A stretch of 56,561 nt of DNA from Blattamonas nauphoetae. Its lineage: Eukaryota; Preaxostyla; Oxymonadida. This document shows positions 1 through 11,840 of the stretch, piece after piece. Each line of letters opens with the position of its first letter. The first letter of the stretch is position 1. The notes under the pieces are model-generated. The model searched no databases, was not told where the DNA came from, and saw only the letters and a program-made list of their open reading frames with translations. The stretch lies in contig JARBJD010000418.1 of assembly GCA_033064195.1 (NCBI GenBank), positions 1 through 56,561 of the forward strand, written 5' to 3'. A program made the position numbers and the translations under genes.

Positions 1-655
1 TTGATGAGAATTCCAACGTACAAGTTTAGAAGATGCTTCACTTCCAAATATGTTAGAGATAGACATCAAAACGCAGAAACAGACGTCAAGATTGTGTTGG
101 GGAGTTCTGATAGTGTTGTTCTACACTGTTTGTGTAATCCAACGGTGCGTACTATAAGGAATAATCAAGAAACAGAATATCAAATTGAATAGGTTCGAAT
201 GTGGCCATCGATGAACACATCTATTGTCTGCTCCATTCGTTTTCGTTTTCTGATCGCGGTCTCACACGGGATGAATTAAAACAACCGTCTGAACATCAAT
301 AAAATTGTGGTGGATGAGTTGTCCTTCAGGAGTATATGGGCGTTTTTCGAGACTCAACACCCCTTTTGAACACAAATCAGATTATTCCACATTAATCAAA
401 CAGTGAGGCGGGAAAAGTTTAGTTTTCAATGGTTCATGTTGGTGAGTTTCTGTTGTTTTATATTTAGGATCACATGTTTTTGAAAATAGAAACTGATCAC
501 AATTCATAAGAACGATGCAGACATAAACAATCGAAAAAACATGAAAGTTTAACTAATCTAAGAAAGAGTGAGTTTGGCACCGTTGGCGAGTGTTCAGTCA
601 AGAACAACTCATTGAATTCGGGAAATAGCGGATAACGACCTTCCTTCTTGTTATC
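1..655. other. Unrecognised flank, no supported gene
   Basis: This AT-rich stretch precedes the 17-bp repeat array. An open frame of 63 codons touches the left window edge, but I recognise no motif in it. I see no tRNA, repeat or rRNA signal. It could be the end of a gene lying outside the window. Confidence 0.4.
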
Positions 656-660
656 CACAC

Positions 661-2358
661 TTCCTCCTCGTTCGTTCTTTCCGTCGTTCGCTCTTTCTCA
701 TTGTTCGATCATCCCCGTCGTTCGCTCATCCTCCTCGTTCGCTCATCCTCGTCGTTCGCTCTTTCTCATTGTTCGATCATCCCGTCGTTCGCTCATCCTC
801 GTCGTTCGCTCATCCTCGTCGTTCGCTCTTTCTCGTCGTTCGCTCATCCTCCCGTTCGCTCTTTCTCATTGTTCGCTCATCCTCGTCGTTCGCTCTTTCT
901 CATTGTTCGATCATCCCCGTCGTTCGCTCATCCTCGTCGTTCGCTCATCCTCGTCGTTCGCTCATCCTCCTCGTTCGCTCTTTCTCATTGTTCGCTCATC
1001 CTCGTCGTTCGCTCTTTCTCATTGTTCGCTCATCCTCGTCGTTCGCTCATCCTCCTCGTTCGCTCATCCTCGTCGTTCGCTCATCCTCGTCGTTCGCTCA
1101 TCCTCGTCGTTCGCTCTTTCTCGTCGTTCGCTCATCCTCCTCGTTCGCTCTTTCTCATTGTTCGCTCATCCTCGTCGTTCGCTCTTTCTCATTGTTCGCT
1201 CATCCTCGTTGTTCGCTCATCCTCGTCGTTCGCTCATCCTCGTCGTTCGCTCTTTCTCATTGTTCGCTCATCCTCGTCGTTCGCTCTTTCTCATTGTTCG
1301 CTTTTTCTCATTGTTCGATCATCCTCGTCGTTCGCTCATCCTCGTCGTTCGCTCATCCTCGTCGTTCGCTCATCCTCGTCGTTCGCTCATCCTCGTCGTT
1401 CGCTCATCCTCGTCGTTCGCTCATCCTCGTCGTTCGCTCATCCTCCTCGTTCGCTCTTTCTCATTGTTCGATCATCCCCGTCGTTCGCTCATCCTCCTCG
1501 TTCGCTCATCCTCGTCGTTCGCTCATCCTCGTCGTTCGCTTTTTCTCATTGTTCGATCATCCTCGTCGTTCGCTCATCCTCGTCGTTCGCTCTTTCTCAT
1601 TGTTCGCTTTTTCTCATTGTTCGATCATCCTCGTCGTTCGCTCATCCTCGTCGTTCGCTCATCCTCGTCGTTCGCTTTTCTCATTGTTCGATCATCCTCG
1701 TCGTTCGCTCATCCTCGTCGTTCGCTCTTTCTCATTGTTCGCTTTTTCATTGTTCGATCATCCTCGTCGTTCGCTCATCCTCGTCGTTCGCTCTTTCTCA
1801 TTGTTCGCTTTTTCATTGTTCGATCATCCTCGTTCGCTCATCCTCGTCGTTCGCTCATCCTCGTCGTTCGCTTTTCTCATTGTTCGATCATCCTCGTCGT
1901 TCGCTCATCCTCGCCGTTCGCTCTTTCTCATTGTTCGCTTTCATTGTTCGATCATCCTCGTCGTTCGCTCATCCTCGTCGTTCGCTCATCCTCGTCCGTT
2001 TCAGCTTTTCTCATTGTTCGATCATCCTCGTCGTTCGCTCATCCTCGTCGTTCGCTCTTTCTCATTGTTCGCTTTTTCTCATTGTTCGATCATCCTCGTC
2101 GTTCGCTCATCCTCGTCGTTCGCTCATCCTCGTCGTTCGCTTTTCTCATTGTTCGATCATCCTCGTCGTTCGCTCATCCTCGTCGTTCGCTCTTTCTCAT
2201 TGTTCGATCATCCCGTTGTTCGCTCATCCTCCTCGTTCGCTCATCCTCGTCGTTCGCTCTTTCTCATTGTTCGCTCATCCTCGTCGTTCGCTCATCCTCG
2301 TCGTTCGCTCTTTCTCGTCGCTCGCTCATCCTCCTCGTTCACTCTTCCTCGTTCCTCT
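661..2358. repeat. 17-bp minisatellite, about 100 units
   Basis: The stretch is a head-to-tail array of a 17-nt unit with two main forms: TCATCCTCGTCGTTCGC and a TCTTTCTCATTGTTCGC-like form. The two forms alternate in short higher-order patterns. One four-unit (68-nt) block recurs from about 1538 to 1606. No stop codon occurs in any plus-strand phase of the unit and 17 is not a multiple of 3, so all three plus frames stay open for more than 560 codons and encode the same 17-residue serine/arginine-rich repeat. That is a composition effect, not evidence of a gene. Single-unit variants with one to four missing bases are common after about 1670. Confidence 0.9.
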
Positions 2359-2579
2359 TGCATCTTTATGGTTTCCTCCTCTTCGCTGTTCGTTGCATAT
2401 TCCAGTTCAGTGAGATATCTGTCGTCGAAACGACACCAATTGGCGAAGTCCATGGCTTAGTGAGATTTTTCAAGCTGCAAGTTCAGCTAGTGAGAGGTTC
2501 AGTTGATAATCTTGTGTTGAGTCTAGTAGTTAAGTATCTGTCGAACGAAGTTGTTCAAGAGACTGTGGATCGAATGAAA

Positions 2580-3711
2580 TCAAAAGAGAGCGGAGCAGAG
2601 GATGTACGCCGCTGAGCAGAAGCTTCCATTCAATCCTCCCTCGCCCTTCGAGAACAGAATCATACACGTGTCAGCTACACATCCAGTCCTCTTCAGTTTT
2701 CTTCGCTTCTTCTTCATGTTTCTTCGATTCTGCTTCTTGTTTCTTCTTTCTGCTTCCGCCTCTTTCTGATTCTGCTTCCCGCTTTTCTGTTCGGCTTCTT
2801 TCTGTTCGTTTTGTTTGGCTCGCGGAGCAGTTTCCATGTCAGCATCTCGTTTCCACTATTCTTGTTGCTTCAGGCTCTCCTCCTCAGCTTTCTTCTGCTT
2901 CACGTCAGGTGTGACTTCTTCCTTTTCTCCTCCCTTTCTCTTTCTTCACTGTTTCATATCTTTCCGTGTCTTTCTCTTCTTTTCATCTGTTGGTGTTGGT
3001 GGATCGTTCTTGTTTGGTTCAAATCCTTCCTTCTCTCCGATCTCTCCTCCTCTTCCTTCTTCCCTTCCTTCTCTTCTTCTCCTTGAACATATCCGGTTTT
3101 TCCTTCAACTTTTCCTGATCATCCGATCCATGTGTGGCATGTAGTGTCGATTTGGGGTCTTCAGGCTGTCCCATTGTTGAGGGGTGATCTCTGTTCTTCT
3201 TGTACTGTTCCATCTGCTGATCGCATCCGCTTCCTATTCCCTCCATTCACTTTTCTCGCTTCGCATCTTTCCAAAAATCGTTCGCAGCAGCTCTCTACAA
3301 TCCTCGAGGTTATCCGTAATACACTTCCCGATTCGCCCAGATCGTCGCTGAGGACGGAAAGATAAATCTGGCTGAAGACGGCTGGTTGGGATTGGTTGGT
3401 TGAATTTGGTGTTCCCTTTCGTTTGAGTGTTTATTTCTCCTCCTTTCGAGAGCTGATAGCTCTTCTTTCACTGCAGACAGAATAGACTCTTCCTCCTTCC
3501 TCAAATTGTTGAAGCGAGCCTTCATTCGTTTCTTGTCATCCCTTGCTTTCTGTTTGAGTTCTTTGGCTTTTGCTTCGGTAATGCAGATCGGCATATTGTA
3601 CAGACGGCATTTTGACATGCAATTTGAGTCGTCAGGCTCGTCTTCGGACATTTCTTCGTCTTCAGTTTGAGGATCCTCGTCATGAACGTGTTGTTGCACG
3701 TTCCGAGGCAC
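2580..3711 (-). pseudogene. Possible decayed Lys/Glu-rich coiled-coil gene (minus strand)
   Basis: No family is recognised. On the minus strand, 3711-3310 is open for 133 codons. It begins with an acidic segment (EDEEMSEDEPDDS) and continues into a lysine/arginine/glutamate-rich helix-like segment (AKAKELKQKARDDKKRMKAR) with coiled-coil character. Further along the same strand, in other frames, 3246-3019 and 2837-2580 are also very rich in Lys, Glu, Gln and Arg. The plus strand is correspondingly rich in TTCTTC and CTTTCT runs. A single broken gene would explain the shared composition, but a simple purine-rich sequence would too. No start signal or intron borders could be settled. Confidence 0.3.
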
Positions 3712-3859
3712 GTTTTCAGCGACGCTTCCGTTTCTCGCACCATATCAGCAAAGTGAGCATCAATTGGGGATGAGTGTAGTGTTTGATGTTGTGTTGTTCT
3801 TTCTCGTTGTGTTTGTTGCGTTCTGGACAGCGGCAGAGATGAACAACACATTCAGATCA

Positions 3860-5655
3860 TGATTCCAGCCTTCCCATCGCAAAAATGTTCAATAATGTTC
3901 ATTTATTCAGTCATAAACGAACATCTTTTTCAAATACTGTCACGTTTGGCAGGAAAGGGACGTTTTCTTCTCGAATGGCAATCCCTTTTGATTGCTAAGA
4001 TTTCAAGTGGTTGCGTGAAGCAGATTTGTTCATCGCCATCGAAAGTGGAATGAAGGAGCAGAAATGACTGGTGATCATTCGTTTTATCTTTTGTATGACC
4101 CATGTGAGGAAATAGAGGACGATCAGAGTTTTGAATGGTTGCGAAAGACTTAAATGAGAAAGAATCGACGCTGTTGAGTAGATGAACAATGAAACCAAAA
4201 TAATAGATGATTTTGTACGATATTTGGATGGAAAGAATGACACAGTCAATGAAAGAACGAAAACAATGATGATCGGTTCACAGACCTGATCCAACACGGG
4301 GTTCATCCTGTTTCGCTTTCATTGAGCAACAAGATCTTGTTATAAATGCTTCTGCTCATCCTTTGAGATGACAAGGACAATCTTATCGGATTCACGATGA
4401 TTCGGATGACCATCATTGGAAGAGCATGTTTCTGTTGAATGTCAGCATGAATACAGGTTTAAAATGACACGAAAAGACACTCGTATCCAAGTGACAGATG
4501 ACTGAGGGGTTAAAACTGACATAACGTCACAGTACAGACGTCATTGTGCTTGATGGAACAATCATGAAGAATACGATTCGAAAGTGGCTGAAGTGGTGGC
4601 AATTCTGAGATTGAAGATTGTATTGATGGAGTTGATTGCCTGCCTGTTGTTTTGGTTCGAGTATTTCGAAGTCTGGTGGAGGATCTTCAACGACGAACAG
4701 GATGCTGAATGAAGAGAAGAGAGAAGTTGGAATGCCGAAAGGAATGAAAATACACACTTTTCAAGACTGTGTGATGTGATGGCGCGGTTATTGTAGATTA
4801 GTCACTTCCAGGGAGATCACAACAGAGAAACGTGATTGATCTGGAGTGAGTGGATTAAATCTAATATTGTATACCTAGAAGAGAACAAGACACATGTGTG
4901 ATGATGAAAAAGAGTGCGAGAAAGCAAACGAGAAGGTTAGTCATGATTGAGCTGTTTGAAAGTAAATTGTGGGTTCGATCTAGCCAGGCACGTGGATACG
5001 AAATTACAGAGATTTTCCCAGTCAGAGGTGTAATGAGAAGATTTATTATGTCGATTAAGCAAATAAAAAGGGTGTTGAGTCTCGAAAAATGCACCCCAAT
5101 ATCGGAAACTGGTTTGAAGCAGCTATCTCTCCCTATCCAATCAAAATGTGAGAGATCGTTATCCAACCTGTTTTCCAGACTAATGAAGAGAATCGACAAA
5201 GAGTGGACACGATGGCATCAGCAACATGGGCAGACAGAGCATAGCGTTTTCTATTCATGAAATGAAATTCAAAATGTGTTCTAAAACCATATAAAGAAAG
5301 ACTGAGAACCTTTGTTCATTCTGTGTCACTCGTTAAAGTCATGGTTGTGATTGGTTGCTTTTTGTCTTGTTTTGTCTTTTCCCGTCTTGCTTTTGAAAAG
5401 GCCTGGTCCAATCGTTTCGACTTCCGAATAGCGATTTCTGCACTGGGTTCTGAACAATGGAGAGAAGCCGCCGCGCCAACGTGTCGATTTTGTGATGGTC
5501 GAATAGGAGGAAGTTTGGCTTGCCTCAATAATTGAAATCGATCACCAACGTTGTAAGAACGGACCCAGGCAGCCTCGTTGAATGGATCTGTCGGCTCCTC
5601 TTCCCCAGATAGCCTCCACGCTGCAGGAAAGAGATTAAGGGATACGGGTCACGTA
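3860..5655. other. Intergenic stretch, no recognised gene
   Basis: Open frames here are short (120 codons or fewer), occur on both strands at the same places, and carry no motif I recognise. A GGTTCGAT string near 4975 was checked as a tRNA T-arm, but no acceptor or anticodon arms fit around it. No copies of the spacer repeats seen after the 28S gene occur here, so this does not look like an rDNA intergenic spacer. Confidence 0.4.
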
Positions 5656-5659
5656 GAGA

Positions 5660-6395
5660 TACTTGGCTTTTGGTGAGTAATGATAAAGGTCGAATCGGAA
5701 AATCCGATGTGTCATTGAAATTTCTGCCCTATCAACTTGACGGTAGGATAGAGGCCTACCGTGGTGGTGACGGGTAACGGAGAATCAGGGTTCGATTCCG
5801 GAGAGGGAGCCTGAGAAACGGCTACCACTTCCAAGGAAGGCAGCAGGTGCGCAAATTGCTCAATCGAAATCATAATTCGGAAGCAGTGACAAAAATACAA
5901 ATGCTGGGTTATCTCAGCAATTTGAATGGTTGTGGTGTAAGTATCCGCAAGAGCAGCGATTAGAGGGCAAGTCTGGTGCCAGCAGCCGCGGTAATTCCAG
6001 CTCTAATAGTGTATACTAAAATTGCTGCAGTTAAAAGCTCGTAGTTGGATTTTGGAGGAAACGTCGATTTCTGTGTGATGGGATACATTGTGTTTCATCT
6101 TGCAGGAAGTGTTTTTCCGATATTTTCGAAGACAGGTCTTGCGCTTTATTGAGTGAGGCTATGGATTCGGAGGTTTTACTTTGAAGAAATTGGAGTGTTC
6201 AAAGCAGGCGTTATGCAACTGAACAGATTAGCATGGAATAATAAAATAGGACACTTGTTTATTGTTTTCTTCGGAAGATGATAAAGTCCATTTTGTTGGT
6301 TTATGGAGCAGGTGTAATGATTAATAGGGACAGTTGGGGCATATGTATTGCATTGTCAGAGGTGAAATTCTTGGATTTATGCAAGACGAACTAAG

Positions 6396-6442
<47 letters not shown>

Positions 6443-7065
6443 AGGGGATCGAAGGCGATCAGAAACCGCCCTAGTCTTAACTATAAACGATGCCAACTAG
6501 GGGATTGGAGGGAGCTTTATGGCCTCGTCAGGACCTTTAGAGAAATCAAAGTCTCTGGGTTCTGGGGAGTATGGTCGCAAGTCTGAAACTTAAAGAAATT
6601 GACGGAAGGGCACCACCAGGTGTGGAGCCTGCGGCTTAATTTGACTCAACACGGGAAACTTACCAGGTCCAGACACGGGAAGGATTGACAGATTTTGAAG
6701 CTCTTCTTGATTCCGTGGGTGGTGGTGCATGGTCGTTCTTAGTTGGTGGAGTGATTTGTCTGGTTAATTCCGATAACGAACGAGACCTCAACCTGCTAAA
6801 TAAGTTGGTCGCTTTTAGTAAGTGATGTAACTTCTTAGAGGGACTACTACAGTTGCATGTAGGGGGAAGCTTGAGGCAATAACAGGTCTGTGATGCCCTT
6901 AGATGTCCTGGGCCGCACGCGCTACACTGATTGATTCAACGAGTTTGTGCTTGCCCGAAAGGGTTGGCTAATCTTTGAATGTCAATCGTGCTGGGATTGA
7001 TCTTTGTAATTTTGGATCATGAACGAGGAATACCTAGTAAGTGCAAGTCATCAGCTTGCGCTGAT

Positions 7066-7115
<50 letters not shown>

Positions 7116-7194
7116 ATCAGATGAAATGTTCGGATGATGTGATTGCAGTTGCGCAAGTGACAGCGGTTATGTTAGAAGAACAGTGAATCTTATT

Positions 7195-7255
<61 letters not shown>
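5660..7255 (+). rRNA. 18S (SSU) rRNA, 5' end missing
   Basis: Conserved small-subunit blocks follow in the right order: TTTCTGCCCTATCAACTTGA near 5721, GAGCCTGAGAAACGGCTACC near 5807, GTGCCAGCAGCCGCGGTAAT near 5976, AAACTTAAAGAAATTGACGG near 6586, and TTGTACACACCGCCCGTCGC near 7080. The gene ends with the usual GGTGAACCTGCGGAAGGATC followed by ATTA. Recognisable homology begins only around 5665-5671, matching the helix region before the CTGCCCTATCAAC block. The universal 5' leader (CTGGTTGATCCTGCCAG) and the AATTCTAGAGCTAATACATG block are absent upstream, so roughly 200 nt of the 5' domain are missing. The rest looks intact and continuous, with no intron seen. The exact left border is uncertain by some tens of bases. 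Confidence 0.93.
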
Positions 7256-7257
<2 letters not shown>

Positions 7258-7378
7258 AAAATTTAAATATATTAAACAATATATGATAATAAAATAAAGT
7301 CTACATTTAGTGATGTAGATTTTAAGGTGCCTCAATATATAAACATTATTAGTGTAGCCAATGATATTATAAAATAAT
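7256..7378 (+). other. ITS1
   Basis: AT-rich spacer between the 18S 3' end and the 5.8S start, about 123 nt. It is placed by its flanking genes only. Confidence 0.85.
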
Positions 7379-7537
7379 AAACTTTTGGTAGTGGATATCT
7401 TGGCTCTTGCATCGATGAAGAACGCAGCAAAGCGCGATAGTTAATGTGAATCGCAAGAATCTGTGAATCATCAAAGTTTTGAACGCATCCTGCGGTGTCT
7501 TAACTTTTAGTTAAGAGACCATTCTTATTTCAGAATT
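7379..7537 (+). rRNA. 5.8S rRNA
   Basis: Recognised by GGATATCTTGGCTCTTGCAT and CGATGAAGAACGCAGCAAAG (7393-7432), then TGTGAATCATCAAAGTTTTG AACGCA near 7463-7488, which correspond to the conserved 5.8S core. The length of about 155-160 nt is normal. The 3' border is estimated from the last segment able to pair with the 28S 5' end. Confidence 0.9.
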
Positions 7538-7749
7538 GGTAAATATTAAAATATCTTTTTATCCTTACTTGGGATAGAAAGGAAATGGGATGAACATATT
7601 GAGTATATGTCATCTTTAATAATATCGATATATGAATCATTAAGAGATATTGTTGAAATATGATATATAAACAATTTGATATTTAAATATAAATATTTAA
7701 TTGTCTTGTATACTTCTGTTTTAACAACTCACTTTATTATAGAAAACAA
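7538..7749 (+). other. ITS2
   Basis: AT-rich spacer of about 210 nt between 5.8S and 28S. It contains several AATAT-rich self-complementary stretches. The borders follow from the adjoining rRNA genes. Confidence 0.8.
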
Positions 7750-9535
7750 TCTGAAATTAAGAAAGATTACCCGCTGAACTGAAGCATCTAAATAAGCGGA
7801 GGAAAAGAAACTAACTAGGATTCCTATAGTACCGGCGAGGGAAGTAGGAAAAGCCCAAAGCTAAAATCTATGCGGGCTGTTTTGCATGCATAGAGATGTG
7901 CTTTATAGATGTGGGGTTGTGTTGTGAAGAAGATAGAGGCTAAAATACCCTTCGAACGGGTTATCATAGAGGGTGAAATCCCGTTTTTGGCCTTGTTTCA
8001 CAATGCGCTAAGCTCTGCAATCGTCGAGTCGGGTTGTTTGAGATTGCAACCCCAATTGGGTGGTAAGCTTCATCCAAGGCTAAATATATGCAAGAGACCG
8101 ATAGCGAACAAGTACCGTAAGGGAAAGATGAAAAGTATTTTGGAAAAAGTTGAAATAGGGCTTGAAACTTCCAAAAGGGAAGCGATACAACTCTATAGAG
8201 AAGATTTGTTATACATCGATTGCTGGAAAGATTTTTTGAAGATGTGTAATTATAACTGTAAAAGGTTAAACATATTTTCACGAAGTTTTTCTGATGATTA
8301 GATATATAATAGAAATCGGTCAATCGTGTTTTCTGATAATCAAGATTTCAAATTCAGGAAGGTAGAATTGTTCATTCATTTCGATGGGTGGATGATTTGT
8401 TTATAGCCTCGAATTAGACGGATTTGAATATTCTACATAGGAGGAGAACACAAATGAACCTTATTGATTGGGGTTTAAGTTTATCTTAACGAGAGTATCT
8501 TTGCAAGGAAATTTTGATGATATGTGGTTGATATATGATTTACTTTGATTAGTTTCGGCTAGTCAATTGGTAAGTAATAATTGATCGTATATTGTTGAAT
8601 GCAATTAGACGGCTCCTGTTCGAAGATAGATTTTAAGATTGACTTTAGTTGATATGGATTGTATTGCCCCGTCTTGAAACACGGACCAAGGAGTCTATCA
8701 GACATGCGAGTATTTGGGTAATTTAAACCTAATAATGCGTAATGAAAGTGAAGACAATCGTTTTGGATTGTTGAGATATGAAATTATGATCTGTCTAGAT
8801 TATGATGGCAATATCGACCGACTGATTCTAAAGATTAATTTCCAACTCTCGGGTTGGAAGGGATTGGTTCGAGTTATAGCATATCTGATAGGACCCGAAA
8901 GACGGTGAACTTTGCTTGAGTGTGGGTGAAGCCAGAGGAAACTCTGGTGGAAGCTCGTCGGGGTAATGACGTGCAACTCTTTCCTTAGACTTGAGTTAAG
9001 GGGCGAAAGACTAATCGAACCGTCTAGTAGCTGGTTCCCTCCGAAGTTTCCCCTCAGGATAGCTGGAGCTTGTTATAATGAGTTTTGTCCGGTAAAGCGA
9101 ATGATTAGAGGTCTTGGGGAGGAATTCCCTCAACCTATTCTCAAACTCTAAATGGGCAAAAGACGTTTGTAAATGATGATTGATTCAGGGAAGGGATTGA
9201 TTTTACTGATGATTGTATGAATGGATGCCTTTTGGGGTAATTGTTTGTATGATTATTAGGGATTTATTCTGGAAATGAGTTGATTGTTGTTGAAGGTTTA
9301 AATTAGATATATGGATTGTCTACCTTTAAAGTGTTGTTTAAGTAAACAGCGTGATAAAAGATGATCCAATAAAGAATTGAATCAATAGCTCCAAGTGGGC
9401 CATTTTGGTAAGCAGAACTGGCGATGCGGGATGAACCGAAAGTTGTGTTAAGGTGTCGGAATTTGTGCTCATGAAGATACCATAAAAGGTGTCAATTCAT
9501 ATAGACAGCAGGACGGTGGCCATGGAAGTCGGTAT

Positions 9536-9569
<34 letters not shown>

Positions 9570-10745
9570 TGAATTGGCCCTGAAAATGGATGGCGCTTCA
9601 GCACAATACCTATACACGACCAAAATCATGATGATGATTTTGTGTAGGAGGGCGTGCGGGTTTTTAGAAGCTATGATGTGAATCATGGTGGAAAAGCCTG
9701 TAGTGCTGATCTTGGTGGTAGTAGCAAATATTCAAATGAGAAACCTCTCAATGGGGGATAATTTTGAAGACTGAAGAGAAGAAAGGTTCCATATGAATCT
9801 AATTGAGATATGGGTTAGTCGACCCTAATGAATCGGTTAAATACCGTGATATAAAATGGATTTTGTAAAAGCAGGATTCATATTCAGAAAGGGAAGAAGG
9901 TTAATATTCCTTCACCTTTACGTGTGGATAATTAAAATGGCAACATAAAGAAGCCTGTACTCATCAGAAAACACATCGGGAAGAGTTTTCTTTTCTTCTT
10001 AACGACTGATAAAGCTCGTTGTTAATATTATTTGCATGAGCATTGGGCATGGAAGCGGGTTAACCGGAGAAGTGGCCAATCAGTTGGAAGAGCCCCTCTA
10101 TTTATATGAGGAAGACATTTATTGTTGATAGCAAGTAAAATGGTCCGATTGTGTTTTATGATCCTTGAAACTACAGGGACTGAATGATTTTCACACGAGG
10201 TCGTACTGATAACCGCAACAGGTCTTCAAGGTGAGGAGCCTCTAGTCGATAGAAGAAAGTAGGTAAGGGAATTCGGCAAAATAGATCCGTAACTTTGGGA
10301 AAAGGATTGGCTCTAAGGATCGGTCCGTCGGGTTCGATGAAAGCGGGTTACTTATTTAGATGGATTGTGTTGATTTGTTGGCGGGCTTGGCAACAGGTCT
10401 GCTGATGAGTTGATATAGTCTGTTTAAGGGTGGCAGCGCGTGTCGTAAGTGTGCTTGATTGTGTGTCTATATTGAAGAGGAGACTTTTGATTGGATGCAA
10501 AATTGGGTGCATTTTCTCGAATCGCTTTTAATCGAAGCGAGTTAGTTTCGGGTTGTAGCTCTCGAGCTGCAGACGAGATTAATGGAGTATAAACGATTAA
10601 CTTAGAACTGGAACGGACAAGGGAATCCGACTGTTTAATTAAAACAAAGCAATGTGAAGGCTGGAAAACGGTGTTGACACATTGTGATTTCTGCTCAGTG
10701 CTCTGAATGTCAAAGTGAAGAAATTCAATCAAGCGCGGGTAAACA

Positions 10746-10789
<44 letters not shown>

Positions 10790-10888
10790 CTCTAATTAGG
10801 GACGCGCATGAATGGATTAACGAGATTCCCACTGTCCCTATCTACCATCTAGCGAACCCACAGCCAAGGGAACGGGCTTGGAAGAATC

Positions 10889-10926
<38 letters not shown>

Positions 10927-11721
10927 AGAATCTGTGAAATGATTTAGAGGGTATGGATAGGTGGGAGAGGGCAACCTCGGATTATACGCAGATTGCATTT
11001 CAGGCCATATTATGATTCTGGAACTAAACGTTAAAGGAGTTGGTTTAATTTATGATGATGGGGTCTAGTTGGGGCGACTTGACTAGGTTCTACATTGTAT
11101 GGCGACTCTGGGGGATAGTAGTCTTCGGGCTATGTGTACCTACGTGATCTCATTCAAAGACATTTTCTGATGGGGAGTTCGGCTGGGGCGGCACATCTGT
11201 TAAACAACAACGCAGGTGTCCTAAGATGAGCTCAGTGAGAACAGAAATCTCACGTAGAACAGAAGGGTAAAAGCTCATTTGATTTTGCTTTCAGTATGAA
11301 GACAAACCGTGAAAGCGTGGCCTAACGATCCTTTGAGTTTTACAAGTGTTAAGCCAGAGGTGTCAGAAAAGTTACCACAGGGATGAATATATAGAAATAT
11401 GTTGCGATGAAGTTAGATAGTCCCAGTTAAATATATTATATTTAGCTAGTCACTTATGGAAGTAAGTGGCAACACACCTGGTTATTGAAATATATACAGA
11501 GATGTATATAATCAATAAATCATTTTATAAAGAAATGATTTTGACGGTCGGTAAGGTGTGCACCAAAATGACAATGTATGTATGTGTTTTGGTGTATGGT
11601 ACGACCTATCCCAATTATAAAATAATTATTAAATCATACTTGTGTATGATTGATAATAGTATTATTGAAGTTGGTAAATATGAGAACTGGCTTGTGGCAG
11701 CCAAGCGTTCATAGCGACGTT

Positions 11722-11759
<38 letters not shown>

Positions 11760-11802
11760 CGAAGCAGAATTCGCCAAGTGTTGGATTGTTCACCCACTAA
11801 CA

Positions 11803-11840
<38 letters not shown>

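Noticed and set aside
661-2358. CRISPR-like array
   Set aside because: The units are directly adjacent with no unique spacers, and the DNA is eukaryotic. The same applies to the 30-bp and 271-bp arrays.
648-2615. Three overlapping plus-strand frames of 563-655 codons
   Set aside because: They are produced by a stop-free 17-bp repeat read in all phases; the repeats show no codon-level constraint.
4960-5000. tRNA gene suggested by GGGTTCGATC
   Set aside because: No matching acceptor, D or anticodon arms could be drawn. A similar string near 194 failed the same test.
5316-5535. 70-codon frames on both strands
   Set aside because: The two frames mirror each other, match nothing known and lie in unconserved DNA before the truncated 18S.
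7909-8301. Open frames inside 28S, also at 8714, 8966, 10424, 11466 and 12012
   Set aside because: They lie within conserved rRNA sequence or the group I intron and show no protein features. The frame at 11466 is too short and unlike a homing endonuclease.
5660-11384. Further introns in 18S or in the rest of 28S
   Set aside because: Conserved blocks at common insertion sites, including the one after CTCTCTTAAGGTAGC, are continuous.
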